From Monomorium pharaonis (Eukaryota; Arthropoda; Insecta; Hymenoptera; Formicidae), in contig NC_050472.1 of NCBI RefSeq assembly GCF_013373865.1, forward strand, positions 2,976,001 to 3,040,000: a stretch of 64,000 nt of DNA. Reading direction: 5' to 3'. Under the pieces are notes generated by a model. That model searched no databases. It had not been told where the DNA came from and saw nothing but the letters and a program-made list of their open reading frames with translations. Below are positions 35,883-49,200 of this stretch, piece after piece (the stretch's first letter is position 1; every line of letters starts with the position of its first letter). Both the position numbers and the translations under genes were made by a program.

Positions 35883-36417
35883 ATGAAGTTGTCGCCGTTC
35901 GAGATCTTTCAATCGGAGGAGCAACGGTCGTCGGTCGTTTCATTTCGGGAGTGTTTAATTGTGTTTAATGGCGATCATCGCGTTGTGACGACTAGTTCGG
36001 GCGCGTTTTGTGTTCCCCGAGCTCCCCTCATTACGATTCTAGTACAGATAAATCGCATAATCTAGATGTCTACTACGCAACGAAGGATATCGACGCATCG
36101 TAGATATCTCGCGAATGCAAGCTCGAGAGTCAATCATCTTCGTTGCCGCTTAGTCGCGTTTCCGTGTACACGAGCGAAAAGTATATCGTGTTTCGTAAGT
36201 GTTGCCTTGCGAGCATGCAGCGAGGAGACTACAGAAACGACGACGACGAAGTCTAGAAGGGCATCTCTAACGTCCATTTTCGGAGCACAGTGGTGCAAGC
36301 TTTCGGCCGCCAGCACCAAGATGGTTTCGGCGGTGAGGGACACGCGGGGCACGCACACAAATCGAGAGCCATCTCCGTGATGCCGAAAACTTAATTGCAC
36401 CACCGTCGGCGCATCGG
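35883..36417 (+). pseudogene. Orphan MKL-family copy B (inverted)
   Basis: On the + strand, GTGCGCGGCGTCGGTATGAAGTT and some 150 following bases match exon 1 of copy A read from the - strand. After a region resembling the first intron (CGAGAGTCAATCATC) comes an exon-2-like part (CGTGTTTCG..AGTGTTGCC..GCATGCAGCGAGG). The counterpart of the first donor has decayed from GTAAGT to ATAAAT. The first frame runs 61 codons to a stop at 36065. A good donor, TCG followed by GTGAGT, begins at 36417, so this copy may be transcribed towards the glypican gene and serve as an upstream non-coding exon. That last point is inference. Confidence 0.4.
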
Positions 36418-36419
36418 TG

Positions 36420-37445
36420 AGTATATCCTAAATTTTCTTATTAATCTTGTGCGACGAAAATAAACGCATTTGATAAACGGAAGCTGGCGTTAAGCGTATA
36501 GACTGGTTACGTTATAGTTCTTCCTAGCTATCTTTATACAGAGATAGCATAAGAAAAGCAACAGGTTTAATATATCGTAACGCCATCTTACTCGCATGTA
36601 ACATTTCCGGCGAGTCGATCGTAAATTTTATGTATGTACGTGTAATATCGTAAATGTTAACCTAAAATCAAATTTGAGCCCGATATTAAGAAGCGATAAT
36701 GTCCTTAATTAATATATATAACATTTTTTAATGAAATTATTTTTCAAAACATTTTTTCTTGACGAGACGCGAAAGAAAGTTAAAAAAAAACTTACGATCA
36801 TTTTCCCCTTTGTAATTCGATCATTTTTAAATAATTAATTTATGTATTTTCTCGAAGTAAAGCAGATTATGATATTATCGACCTCGCGGAGGGTCGATAA
36901 CCGTGCGACGTTATCGGCGCGGCCGACATTCAGTTGGTCACGGGGCGCAACGTGGGTTGGCTGTTTCAAACCTGTTACGCGCAAGCGCGCCACCGGTCGG
37001 CGTGCCGCGGCGCACACTTGGCTCACGCCGTCACCCGGTCACCGCCGTCCGTCAGTGCGTCTCGCGCCGGTGGAGGAGTCGGTACGTTTCCGGAGTACGT
37101 CTTTACGATCCGTGGCGTTGGTTCACATCCGATCCCAGGTGCTGTCGAGGAATAATAACCCCCGGTTTACTCACCGCGCCGACGGGGGGTAACGCGACCG
37201 CACTTTTTTGCGGATGCGTTCGCGAGTGCACGAGACGCGGCAGTGTCGTCACGTCCGTTCCGGCAACAACGGTCGTCGTCGTCGCGAGTAGAGCAAGTGC
37301 CGAGATCTCGCGGCCGTTTTGGTGTTATCTTCCTTTCTCTCTCCGCCTCCCCGGCCCGCGCGCTCCGTTTTTCCCCGCCGCCCCGTTCGCGGAAGGACAA
37401 GCGGGAGAGGACGACGACGAGGACGACGTCGCCGGCGTCGCGAGA
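36420..37445 (+). promoter_or_regulatory. Promoter and 5' leader region of the glypican gene
   Basis: AT-rich up to about 36.84 kb, then strongly GC/CpG-rich to the start codon. The transcription start was not located. The frame of the start codon stays open upstream to about 36903 but contains no ATG before 37446, which supports that start. Extensive upstream openness is expected from the GC content. Confidence 0.5.
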
Positions 37446-37605
37446 ATGACGCGTACCATGACGACTTTGTGGATTGTCGCCGTCGCGACGATCGTCGTCG
37501 CGGCGACGACGGTGAACGCCGCCGGGCTCAAGTGCGACAGTGTCAGGCCGATCTTCGAGGCGCAGGGCTTCCCGCTCAGCGACATCCCGAAGGAGGCGAT
37601 CTCAT
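37446..37605 (+). CDS. dlp: Glypican, first coding exon (probably dally-like)
   Basis: Glypicans are GPI-anchored heparan sulfate proteoglycans that shape Wnt, Hedgehog and BMP gradients at the cell surface. This exon encodes 53 residues plus one base. A signal peptide (MTRTMTTLWI, then VAVATIVVAATTVNA) is followed by GLKCDSVRPIFEAQGFPLSD and IPKEAIS, which matches the start of the mature glypican core: the first conserved Cys and the GF.L.DIP..xIS motif of the GPC4/6-dlp class. The donor GTGAGT begins at 37606 in phase 1. In this family the next exon should continue with GEHLRVC-like sequence; none was found in the remaining 26 kb, so only the 5' end of the gene is in the window. Assignment to dlp rather than dally rests on the DIP..xIS motif. 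Confidence 0.75.
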
Positions 37606-38091
37606 GTGAGTACCATTTCCGTTTCGTTTTATCTCGCGGAATCCGTGATCGTTGTTGTTGCCCCCGTGCGATCGCATTCTCCGTATCTTGCGTCGCGGCA
37701 AGTGCGGCGCGCGCTCTCCATGCTGAAGTGAGCAGCAACAAAGCTGTGCAGTCGGATGAAGGGTAACGGGATAACCTAGCGAGGTGCGAAGCTCACGTGC
37801 GACGGGAGGAGATTGCGTTCGATCCAGACGGTCGCGTGGAAGCCGTGTGATCGCGTTTACCGCGGGGAAACGACTGTGCGAGAAGATTAATCCCGGTTCA
37901 GCTTATCTTTCTCTATTTTTAGTTCTAACAAGTGGAAAAAGATAATTCAGTTAACCTACATTGATGGAGATGGACACGATTGTACGAGCGAGGATAACGC
38001 GAGCAGGGGAAGGGAGAGGGAGGAGTGGCTCGTAAAACGATGGCGAGCTCTTGATATCCGCGGTTAACGAATTCACGATAGTCTCAATTCA

Positions 38092-38106
38092 CCCCCCCCC
38101 CCCCCC
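38092..38106. repeat. Poly-C tract (15)
   Basis: Fifteen C residues followed directly by GGG, in the first intron of the glypican gene. Confidence 0.95.
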
Positions 38107-41100
38107 GGGTACGAGAGATCGTTTTTACGCATTGGGCGCTTAACTTTTGTGGTATACGTTTCCTGCGAGATTGATACGGGTTTGATTTATCGATGCCAAT
38201 CTGATTGTTATTAAGTCCCATTATCTTGTCGTCTTCACGATCGAGCGAGAGACGGATCGAGCGACTTCGGTTTTTTGGAGTCGCAGCTCGATCGCGTCGA
38301 GTGTCTAGCACGTTGAATTGACGCGTGATTAGATTAAAGCGAGCGAAGGTGTCGCACGGCTTTTCGGGAAACGCTTCAAAATCGGAGCGGAGAAAAATTG
38401 TTGCGCGACAATAATATATATATCTCTTTATTGCGCCGGGCGATAAAGATGGTTGTCGCGGAGACACGTTAACCGTGGAAATCGAGAGCCGCTCCGTAAT
38501 ATGATACACGACGCGCCCCTCGCAATTCGTTATCCCGCAAAAATAACCGTACGACTACGGGTACGTAGAGCGGCCGACCTTACGGGAGGAGAGCAGCCGT
38601 GCGTCGCGCGAAAGGGGGCTGAAAAAAAAAAAAGGAGAGGAGAGTCGGCGACTACTTTTAAGACTTCCCAGAATTCGGTTCGCGCGAGGGGGGTTTTTCT
38701 GGCGAGGCTCTCTCTTCCTCTCCCGCTTCTCTTTCTCTCTCTCTCTTATTTCCCCGTTTGACCGGAGCGAGATCGATTCGCTCTTCTTCGTCCCGAAAAT
38801 TCGATTATAATTACGAGGTCGGGCGCGCGCGGCGCGCGATGATTGGGACATCAAAGTTGAATTTATTCGCCGGAACGAAGCGGGCTGAGCGAGCGTTCGC
38901 CTGCCATATCGAACGGATTTGGCCTTTCAGCGACTGTGAAATCCTCGCCGAATGATTGGCCGATTACAAGGCAAAAGTGCCAAATCGCTTTACCCCTCTT
39001 CCCCGGCGCATGTATTTTTCGACGATGGTTAAATAACCCGCGAAAGTATCGAATTCCGATTCTGTCGAGTTTCCACTTTAATTATAGTAATTTGAGTAAA
39101 TTGCAAATTTTTGACCCCGAACGCGGGGATCATAACAGGAAACGATGAATCGCGGATACAATTACAGACGTCTGATCCCAAAATATTGCGAGATCTATCT
39201 CACTTTTCGATAATAAATTTCTCTCTAGCAAAGAAATTATTATTAAGTTGCGCACTTCCGGCAATGACGGAAATAATTAAAGCATTGCCCTACATTTTAG
39301 TTAGGAGATTAAAAAGCTGTATATACGTATAAATTTTTAAATTTGTAACATTACGTTAGTTTCATGACGTTTCGAAAAACTGTTTAAATCATATCGCTTG
39401 TACGTCGAGGCTTCGCGATCAATGATCGTGGCTACGCCTCACAAACGCAATTCAATTCAAGGAAATTTACCGCGCATATCGTACGTTATCGAATAGGAAG
39501 GATAGACATCAGATAGATAATGATAGGCTACTATTGGCTGGTCGGTCAGTAATTACGGTCTATATACGTGGGCCCATTGAACGTTACTTTTAATGCAGCA
39601 CCCCTCGCTTTTTTTCGGTGCCGGCAATTATCGAGCGCCAGCTGTTGAGCCATTGGAAAATTTTTTCAAAGGAGAACTTTAAACACGATCTCTATAAAAA
39701 GACGGTTGTATCGTTGGATGGTTTATACGGTCATAATGGAGCGAGAAGAATCTTCGAGATTATTATTTTCTCATAATTGTCCCGTAGTGACCGGGGAAAA
39801 GGAATTTGGAAAGGCTTTCTTTCAACTTTTGAGCAAAAAATTGTGACGTGGGCCTCTTAACTTTTAACAAGTATCAATTATAGTCGGGCGATCCACGATT
39901 ATAAATGAAATATTTAACCATGTCGTATTACGTAAAGTAGACAAAAAGTAAAAAAATTAATTTAAAAGTTGAGAATATTTAAAAAAATGGTATGACACGT
40001 AACTGTATTATGTTATTATAATTACGGAGATTATTATGATTTTGCAGCAATTCCCGGTTAAGCTTTTTTGCGCCGCTTTTTTTTATGCCATCTTTCGATT
40101 TCGTTGATATTCGGAAATCCTGATGAATTCTTGACGCGATTTAATATACAGCGTTTTCAGAGGGGAGAAGAACGAATTACTGTAAATGGGAGGAAATGTA
40201 TTGTATAGGGGACGAAGCGTTAGGACATAAAAGCCGCGGCAAAAATCAGACAGAACTCCGATGGAAGACGCCATTAGCGAGGCTTTTTCTTTCGCCAACT
40301 TTACTTTTTACTCTCCTCCACATTTTCGGGGTTACCACCGGCAACTACCCCAGAAATTACGCCTTCAACTTATTTGCGTCTCACAGCGTAAAGATTCAAG
40401 AAAAATCAAGTGATTTTTTTTCTGGACCATCTGCAATTTTTCATCATTTGCGATAACGAGAGACCTTTTTCTCCAGTCCACATGAAATGTTGCGAATGAT
40501 ATTTTTTTGACACTTTTTAGAAATTGTAATTAGCAAATATCCTTTTGAATGACAGACGCGTTAATGGATTGTAAAATTTCAATTTATTTTTTATCGTTCG
40601 TGACTCGTAAATGTCCCTAACAAATTGTCGAGTTCTTTGTTGAAGAGATTCAACTATTTTTCTCGTAATGTCCGTGGTATTGACGAATTAAAATGGAACG
40701 TTACTTTTGTATTCGTTCTTTATCGGGCAAAATAATTATTGAGGCGAGAATGAATCGAAAGAGAGGCACCGGTGCGTATAGAGTGTCATAATCATAAATT
40801 CCAACAATCCGCGTGAAATCGTAATTTATTTCGCGAACTTCGGCGAGCTGATTTGCGAGGACCGCGACGTGACCGCCGGTGGATTTATGGCCGATGAATT
40901 ATGCGCTTTGTTCGTTTAGGGGTGGAGGGAACTTCTCCAATGGAGTCCGAACGGCCGGGAGGAACGAATAAAATTCCAAAGGACATTCCTGCGTTAAAAA
41001 TCGACGATGCCACGCTCGTGATTACGTTTCCTTGTGCTCGTTGATGTATGATTTTCTCCCGACGTATCTCAGGCTCTTTCGCGACAATGGCACGTAATTG

Positions 41101-43616
41101 CTTATTAGTTACTTGAATATTCTCGATTATTGAATCGCAAATTAAGATTCCGCCAAGGTAAAGTTTACTTGGAATTATCTCAATAACGGCCTCTCGTTAT
41201 TTATCGCACCATTAGGTGACACACATTTTTATCTTTAAAAAAATTAAACTATTTCTGTCCAAATAGTAAAGTTTAAATAGACAAATCGATCAACTTTATT
41301 GAAACTTTGGCGAGCAGAATTTCGATTGAACAGACCGTGTCGAAGAATTTATTTTCAAAACTCGGTAGGAATTCTCTCTCTTGAACCTCTTGATGTTAAA
41401 TCTTTTTACAGTACTTAACGTCGGCGTGAATAGCAGGATCATTTTCCGCTGCGTTTAACGCGTTGATCGTCTGCGGGCTGGGCAGGAAAAGAAAAAAAAA
41501 AGTGAAACAATAATGTTAACTCCGTACATCCCTCTCGCGGCTTCATTAGCATGTTTTGTGTGCGGCGAATTCATTTTAATTTATGGACCTTTAGAGCTCT
41601 CGCGCGGAGGTGTTAATGGCGGCGGCCAATGACAAGCCGGGCTCGTCTTTCATGTATGTATGTACCTACTCGTCTACCGGTGGTGCACAGTGGAAAATCT
41701 CCGTATTTGCGAAGGCGCGCGCGCGTATTCACGTCGCCGCTATTCGCAAAATCCGCGACTCCGCTATCTGCGTCGCAATCAAATACGTTTATCAGAGAGA
41801 ATGCCAACGTATCTGCTCGCACAAGCGGAAGATAAGCGACGTTTACGTGTCGCCAGCATTTTTTACTGCACACTATCTGTCCTATGTAGACAGGCAGAAA
41901 AATTTTTTTTATAGTAGTGCAGATAGAGACATAAATTCTATTTAATCCTACGTATTATTATTATTATTGTTATGCGTTTCACATGAGTTCGAACTGTAGA
42001 AAAAATTGTGAAAGTCTGTCGCAAATAATCATCACAGTACATTTAACATCTGAACGTTAAGCAATACAAAAGTATTTATGTAGCGAGAAAAAAGATAGAG
42101 ACTTTTAAGACATTCATGGCCAAAAATGTACTTGATTTACGTTATTAATATGCTAATTTTGTAAATACGGCTAATTTGTCGCTAATTGTCGTATGCCCGC
42201 CGCATCTTCTCAAATTTGCTGCCGCGAGGAACCGCCGTGATTTATCCTCGTAATCATTCTGACTGCGTTGCAGATACGGGTGCGTTTATCGGTGAGATGA
42301 AAGCGAAAGCAGCGTTGTGGGTCCCATTGGATTTCGCGAGGGCGAAAAAACGGCAAAGAGGGTGAGACGCGTAGACAATCTGGAGAAGGAAAAAAGCGCC
42401 AAGGCGTCCGTTTTATGTTTTATCGCGACAACTGTACCACACGTGCGGGTACACGTGTTCTTGTGTGTGTGTCACACTGATATTTCAGGACCATAGTCTT
42501 GTTTGATAAAATAAAAAATTTAATAATCGTGCAATTGGCGTTGGTGTTAATGCTCATTTCATAGGAAATCTTAAATCTCTTTGTCAAAATTTATATAACT
42601 AATGAATAAACTTGAGTTAAATAAATTTAAATATTTAATAGATTTTTTTCTAAATTTTTTTGATACAAAATTGTAAAGCTGTGCATATTAATAAACTCAT
42701 ATTCTTAAACCTTTTGATCGAGCTATAAAAAACTACACAAAGCTTTTATTAAAGAGAAACATAATTTATTTTTAATATATTAAAAATATTAGTATGGAGC
42801 ATATTAATAAATTTTTATTTATATTTTATAACTAATTTCTATTCCGCGCTATCTGTATTTATTTGTTTATTGCAATTATTACTTTTGGCTAGTTAGTTAT
42901 ATTTTTTTACCGATTATGTTATACATTATTATTGAAATTATAACTTGTTAATTAAATTTCCGGTTACTAAGAGAATTTCGGTTTTCAAACATGTTGATGC
43001 GACCAGACACATCTTGCATCGGGACAATCATTAAAACTAATTCAGATCAATCATTTCAAATCAACCCTCTTTTTAACCTTGTCCTTCATTCATAAAGGCC
43101 CAATGATATTCGTACCCCCATGTTAAATGCAAGGCGACGCATTAACGCGATCGTAAAAACTGTGTTTGACATGTAGTTAATATGTCGCGCGTCCGGTGGC
43201 TCACAGAAGCGAGTGACAGTGTGTCGGTTAGCTTTTACAGCCGGATAGATTTTTTTTCAAGGCCTCACTTTTAAGGGAAATTAATATTTTGCAGCGATGC
43301 AAATAAAATTAAATTCCCTTTTTACAGAAGTAGACATGTTACGTAATAATAATTAACATGAATTGCTGAGAAAATCTAACGTGGAAACATTGTAAAAAAA
43401 AAACGAAGGTCTGATTAATTATATTTTGTAATGTATTCATGTGATGTTAACGAAACGATTAAAATGATAATTATTCAATGGCTGGAATTAAAAAATCATA
43501 ATTTATATTTTATGGAAGAATTACTCCAATTCAATGGTATTCTCATATATGCATTTTTTACAAACACTATGTAATAATATTATTATAAAACCGCAGATAA
43601 TTAGATGCTTTGTACA

Positions 43617-43690
43617 TGATTGCATTTATTTGTATTTCAATAAATGATGGCAATAAATGCAATCATTTATGATTGCAATAAATGCAATCA
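43617..43690. repeat. Short inverted repeat with duplicated arm
   Basis: ATGATTGCATTTATT is followed by two copies of its reverse complement AATAAATGCAATCAT, giving two alternative hairpins within 75 bases. Confidence 0.75.
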
Positions 43691-46267
43691 TAACAAAGTG
43701 TTTTTTGTTTTTCATATATTTTCTCTCCCTTTCTCATAAAATTTGGAATTCTTTTTCGACAAAGCTGAGGCATTCGTATAGCCGCAGAGTTTTCTAAAGG
43801 AAAAGCGCCGTCATTCTCTGATCATTTCGTTCGTATTCGACGTACCGTTGTCTATACGTTATCTCTTAAAAGAGCGTTCCCTTGCGAATGTTCATTATTC
43901 ATTCATTCATTCGTTCATTTCCGAACGCGTAACTCTTTCCGATTTTTCTCTCCTCGCTTTCGACTTTCTCATTTCGTCGGTTGAAAGAAAATTATCCGAC
44001 AATGGGAGGCAACTAAACGCGCGAAAACATGAAAAAGAGAAAACGAAGGGAAACGTCGCTTGCACGGTATGCAAAATAAGCCGTATGCATGAACGTCGTA
44101 CTCGCTTTTCTTCTTTTTTAGATATAGCTTTTCCGTTTGAAAGAGAGACACGCGCAAGATGACTCGACAAATAATATCATCCCTGGCCATTGTGGCGGTT
44201 TTTTTTTCTTTTTCTCTCCCTTTTTTTCTTCGTGTTGGTCTCGATCAGGTATATCCCTCCGGTCAGAGGATCCTCTCCCCGAGTTACGATACTTTTACCC
44301 TCGATCACCCTCAAGTCTACCTGCTCCTCCTCTTCCTTTGCGAGTTTTTTTTTGTCTGTTGCACGGACGGTGGTATAATGAAACAGGCTTACTCGTTATA
44401 CTTCCTGCAATGTTCTCCGCCTGTCTCGGGGTATTAAGAACACCACGTTCGAATTTCCTCTACTTTAATCATCTCCCCCGAGTTTCTTTGCGCTTTCTCG
44501 AGAGGATGAGCGGGTGTTTTCGGATTAAAATATTTATCGACTGACGGCGCTGTTGAATTTCATTTCATGAAATCGCGTCGGCGTCACTCCCTGTCAGCGA
44601 ATATTGTTGTAGCTCGTAGATGTAACATGTTTCGTTCTTTTATTATTTCTTCCGTCGAGTATTCTTGAACTTACATTTATTTCCCTTGCAATGCCGGAAG
44701 TGCAAAATGAAAAATTCATCGTATTTCCTCTTACGAATCGCAGTATCGCGAGAATGATTCGTATATCGTTAAAATATTGCTGAACGTATTGCGCGCATAA
44801 TTATGAGAATAGCACACATTGAGGAATTATATACAATTATATCGTACACTGTGAATTAATGTCATTAATTAATCTTCCGCGATGAATACTTACTTTTTTT
44901 AAATAAGGGGATAAATAAAAAATCTCGACTCTGTAGCATTAAAACTTTTTTCAAGATAACAAATTACTTGTAAAGCGGATCAATTACGAAGCAAATTATT
45001 GAAAATTAAAATTATTAAGTTAACGACTCAGGTTTTTAATTAATGTAATACACGTGCTGTGGTGTATACAAATGAAAGTCTAGCACACAGTGTTGGATCC
45101 GGAATAAAAACCGGTTATCTGATCTTGCAAAGACATGCTATCGCTTTCAAAAGAAAAAAAGTAATACTAATATGGTTAACGAGCCGGTATTCTGCGAATT
45201 GATTTATGAATAGCGTTATCGATACCAGACTAGATAAATATTATGCCTTGAGATTACCGACTTAGAAAACGATGTGTGTCGATTAATCGCTTGGATGTGA
45301 ATTGATTTTAAACGGCTGGCTTCTATCGAGGCATTAAGTTTTTATCAATATAATAGGTCCATTTAGGGAAGTGAGATAAATTTCTTATCGATAATAATTC
45401 GTGTTGAAAGATAGACATATGTATATTCTTTTGTATACGTGCAATATTTTCTGCGGTACGCTAAGAAGTCTGTTCACCTGTCAGTGACATAATAGATTGT
45501 TCAGGAAACAAATGATTAAAATTTGACGAAAACATAAGGACACCATGGTGCAGTTCACGCTGTGATGATGTACGTTTATATGTCGTCGAGTGAAACGGGT
45601 TGCTACAGGTATAAAAAGTTAATGGACGACTCAGGTATTTCTAACGTTTACAGGTGTCGATTTTTACAACTTAATGAGATTTTTCAGAAAACATAAAATC
45701 CAAAACATTGAAATGTTACAATGCAATATCTAGCGAAAGATCCAAATATTCTCAAAAATTTATCCTTTAAAAAAAAAGTTTTTTATATCGACTTACAGTT
45801 AACTTGCTGTATTTAAGTGTCTCAATGATCGACCAGAAGTCACAAATGTTCTCGTTTATCCTCTCACTCAAATAAATGACGGAGTTCGTTTGATAGAAGA
45901 AACAAAAAGTAAAGAAACCTTTTGTTACACGTTGAATTGCGCTCGTTCGCTGTAGTAGTCGCTTTCCTTAAAAAATCACGTCTTTTCCTTGCGTGATTGC
46001 AAACGGTGAGGGATCGGTCTCCGAATGGAAAAGAGATTTAAGCTCGGGCGACTGCCACGGACAGGAAGTTATGGGCAATCGGATACGTTTTCCTGGGTAG
46101 GCTTTCGATCGTGTCGTGCGCGCGCGCACGCCGGTAAGGAATGCAGAATGCAGCCTTTTCACAGAGAGATATCCAGGCCGTGGCAGAATGCAGCCGCCCG
46201 GCTGGGGCAGCTTAATGGTCGCTGTTATAAGTTATAACTTTTAAATAACCAGCACCGAGCTTGGTGA

Positions 46268-49200
46268 GGGGGGGGGGGGCCCTCCCTGGTCGGCACTGGA
46301 AACCAGCTCACCTTGCTTCACCCGATGCGATGAGTTTCTCCGTGCAGCACAGTCTCCTATACGACTGCCCGCTCTACACACGTATACATACAACCGTGCC
46401 TCGAATGCGTAACGACGGCATAACGTTGAGAGATTCCGTGGACGCGATGCACAACACCAAATGCCGCCGCCTTGCACCCGCACGTCTGCCGGGCGGTATC
46501 CTTTCGGGGCATGTAATCCCTACCGCTGGATTAATTACCGTAGTTGGTTGACAGAATTACATTATAGTCGTCGTGATGCACGCGGTGACGTTCCGAATTC
46601 AAAGTCAAAGGTGCATCTCTCGGAATATGGATTAATTATTATGGTATTCGAAATCACGATCGTCATATAAATCACGCTGGGACACTTTGTGTAATCAATC
46701 TAAATTGCTCCACGTAACGCACATTTAAATATAAACTAGGAAAGATTATCATTTTTTTATGAACATAAAAAATAAAGCTACGCGTCACTAAAGTACTTGA
46801 ATCTTAAGAGAAAAAATTTCCGGGGTGTTTTTGTTAGAGCTTTCTTTTACTGCTAAGTAGTGTAATTTTGCATTTAAAATTAATAGAAGATTTTTCTCTT
46901 TTACGTAAATCATGAAAATTACATTGCAAATTATGTAGAAATAAGGATCAGGTATTTCAACATTTACCGTGCAACAAGTTCTATATGTAGAATAGCTTTA
47001 ATATCTGGGAATTTAGTTACAATATTATCTTGTTTATTTCTGGCACGTGCAGTTTACAAATAACCGATCGAGATGTGTGATACTGCTTTCGGTAATGAGA
47101 CATTATTTAATATAATTTCTATACTAAGTAGATTAGAACGCTCCTTGCGCATTAATACGTAACCTTGCAATTATATGGTTGTTGATTTATACTCGGCATT
47201 TTCTGGAGTAAAATTGGCCCGCGGTATACGCAGACCAGATTGCAATGCGAGATAGGATCCTTTAATAAGATTCATCTCTAGCTTGGCGACAGTCTGACAA
47301 GCTGCACAAAATAATTGCGTCGCGTTCGCGACGTCATGTACAGTGAGACTTGCAATTTCATTCAGTACTTAGAAAATGCAAGTTTATGACTGAGTCAGAT
47401 CTTTATCTGATGAAGATTGTCTTGCTAAATTAATCTGCTGAAATTAATTTCATGAATAATTAAAATGCACATTAATACACGTTACAAATATTAGATAATC
47501 CTAGATAATAATTAATCTTTCTTAATGTAATATTTGTTTTAGTAATTATTTTACATTTTAATATTAAAAAAAAAAAAAAAAACAATTTCTTAGAAATAAA
47601 AATTTAACTTAAACAATTTTGTAGAATTTTATTTAATAATTCTTTATTGCACTATAACATGGAATTACAGTTATTGAAATTTGCTTATTATTAATTATTA
47701 ATAAATGTGAATCTTTAATTTCTATGAATAATAAATTATAAATTTCTTTCTTACAGTATCTAATTTTTTATGAGATGAAATTTTTTATGAAACATGTGAC
47801 AGTTTTTTTTTAGAATAGTTTTTAGAGATCAAGGCGGATACCTGACAAATGCTGACGTGTTTCAAAATAAAATCTAAATGTTTGACATTTTATCTCCGAG
47901 ATGAATGTATCATTATAATGCAACAGCAGTCAAGTAGCATTACACGCGTGCATTTTTCATCGTAGTCGCGCGGAGGTTTGCGTGTATAAATAAAATTTAG
48001 GGGAAATTATATGAGCCTACTCGTCTTTATTTATCTATTTATCCGGACGTACATAAATAATGGCGGGTCCGGGTAGGGTTTGTCGACCCTGTGATTGATG
48101 GGAAACGCTATTTTTACACTCGGCGTACGCTACGTATCGTGAAAAGGAGAGGAGGGAGGAAAAAACGGGGGTAAGAAACGAGGTGGAGAAGACACTCGTT
48201 CGCAGTTCGGCCGGCCGCAAGGCGCCCTCGAGCTTTGGCAACGAGAAAGACAGTGGTAGAAGAGAAGGCTCTTCGGAGTGATTTATCTTGTTTTTATTTT
48301 TATTGTGCCCGGCCACGCGAAGGTGACGATTTATCGATTTTTCTTTGTGGCGCCCTTGCGATGCAGCTCCGATGTAACAAACGTTCCGCGCCGCGCGTTC
48401 ATTCTAGTTTTTGCGTATCGCAACGCGACAAGGAACGTTTAACGACAATATACGCGACGAGAGAGAGAGAGAGATATCGTCGTCGGTGCACTGACAGAAG
48501 TCATTTTGCTCTGAAACTATGACGAAATCGAATCTATCTCTGCCCTTCCGGGCAAATGTGTTCCACGGGAGACAAAAATTCGCGGAATTCGAGAGTTTGA
48601 AGGGAAGGGGGGGGGGGGATGGAGGAGAGAGGGGTAATAGTAATCCATGGCGATTGATAAACGTCAACGACTAATTGAATTTTTTGTCGACAAGTTACCG
48701 CTTTGTGAATTCGAGCACGTTTCAATTTGAGCGCATTCCAATTTTGATCTCTCGCGAACCCGGGCTTTTTTTCACGCGAGGACATGCCGAAACAATTACC
48801 TTGCGGTCGTGAATTCAATTTTTCGTCGCACGGTGATATCTTCTCTATGCTGATAGCACGTAAAATCCGCACGACTGGTTCGTTATATTTCGTATGCGTA
48901 GATTTTGCCGGTGAATGTCGAGAATTATTCATGTTTCGTTCGAACAACGCCGGCAAATCTCAATAATTAGCGGTAAATGGCGGGTTTTGTTTTCGGCTTA
49001 TTGACTACTTAATGAACCTTCGGTCAAGCACAAAATTACACGAAATATGCTGTGCGTATTTCAGAGCTTGTTGATAAAGTGGTGAAATAAATAACACGAA
49101 ATGCAAGATAAGTATTTCGCGGTTATTTTATTAAAAATAACGAGAAATTATTGCGTTCCTGAAATTTTTCCGCAGTACATTTGTATATTAATAAACAAAG

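Noticed and set aside
36903..37766. Single 287-residue protein ending past the glypican exon
   Set aside because: The part before 37446 has no ATG and the part after 37605 is past a clear GTGAGT donor; only the middle is glypican.
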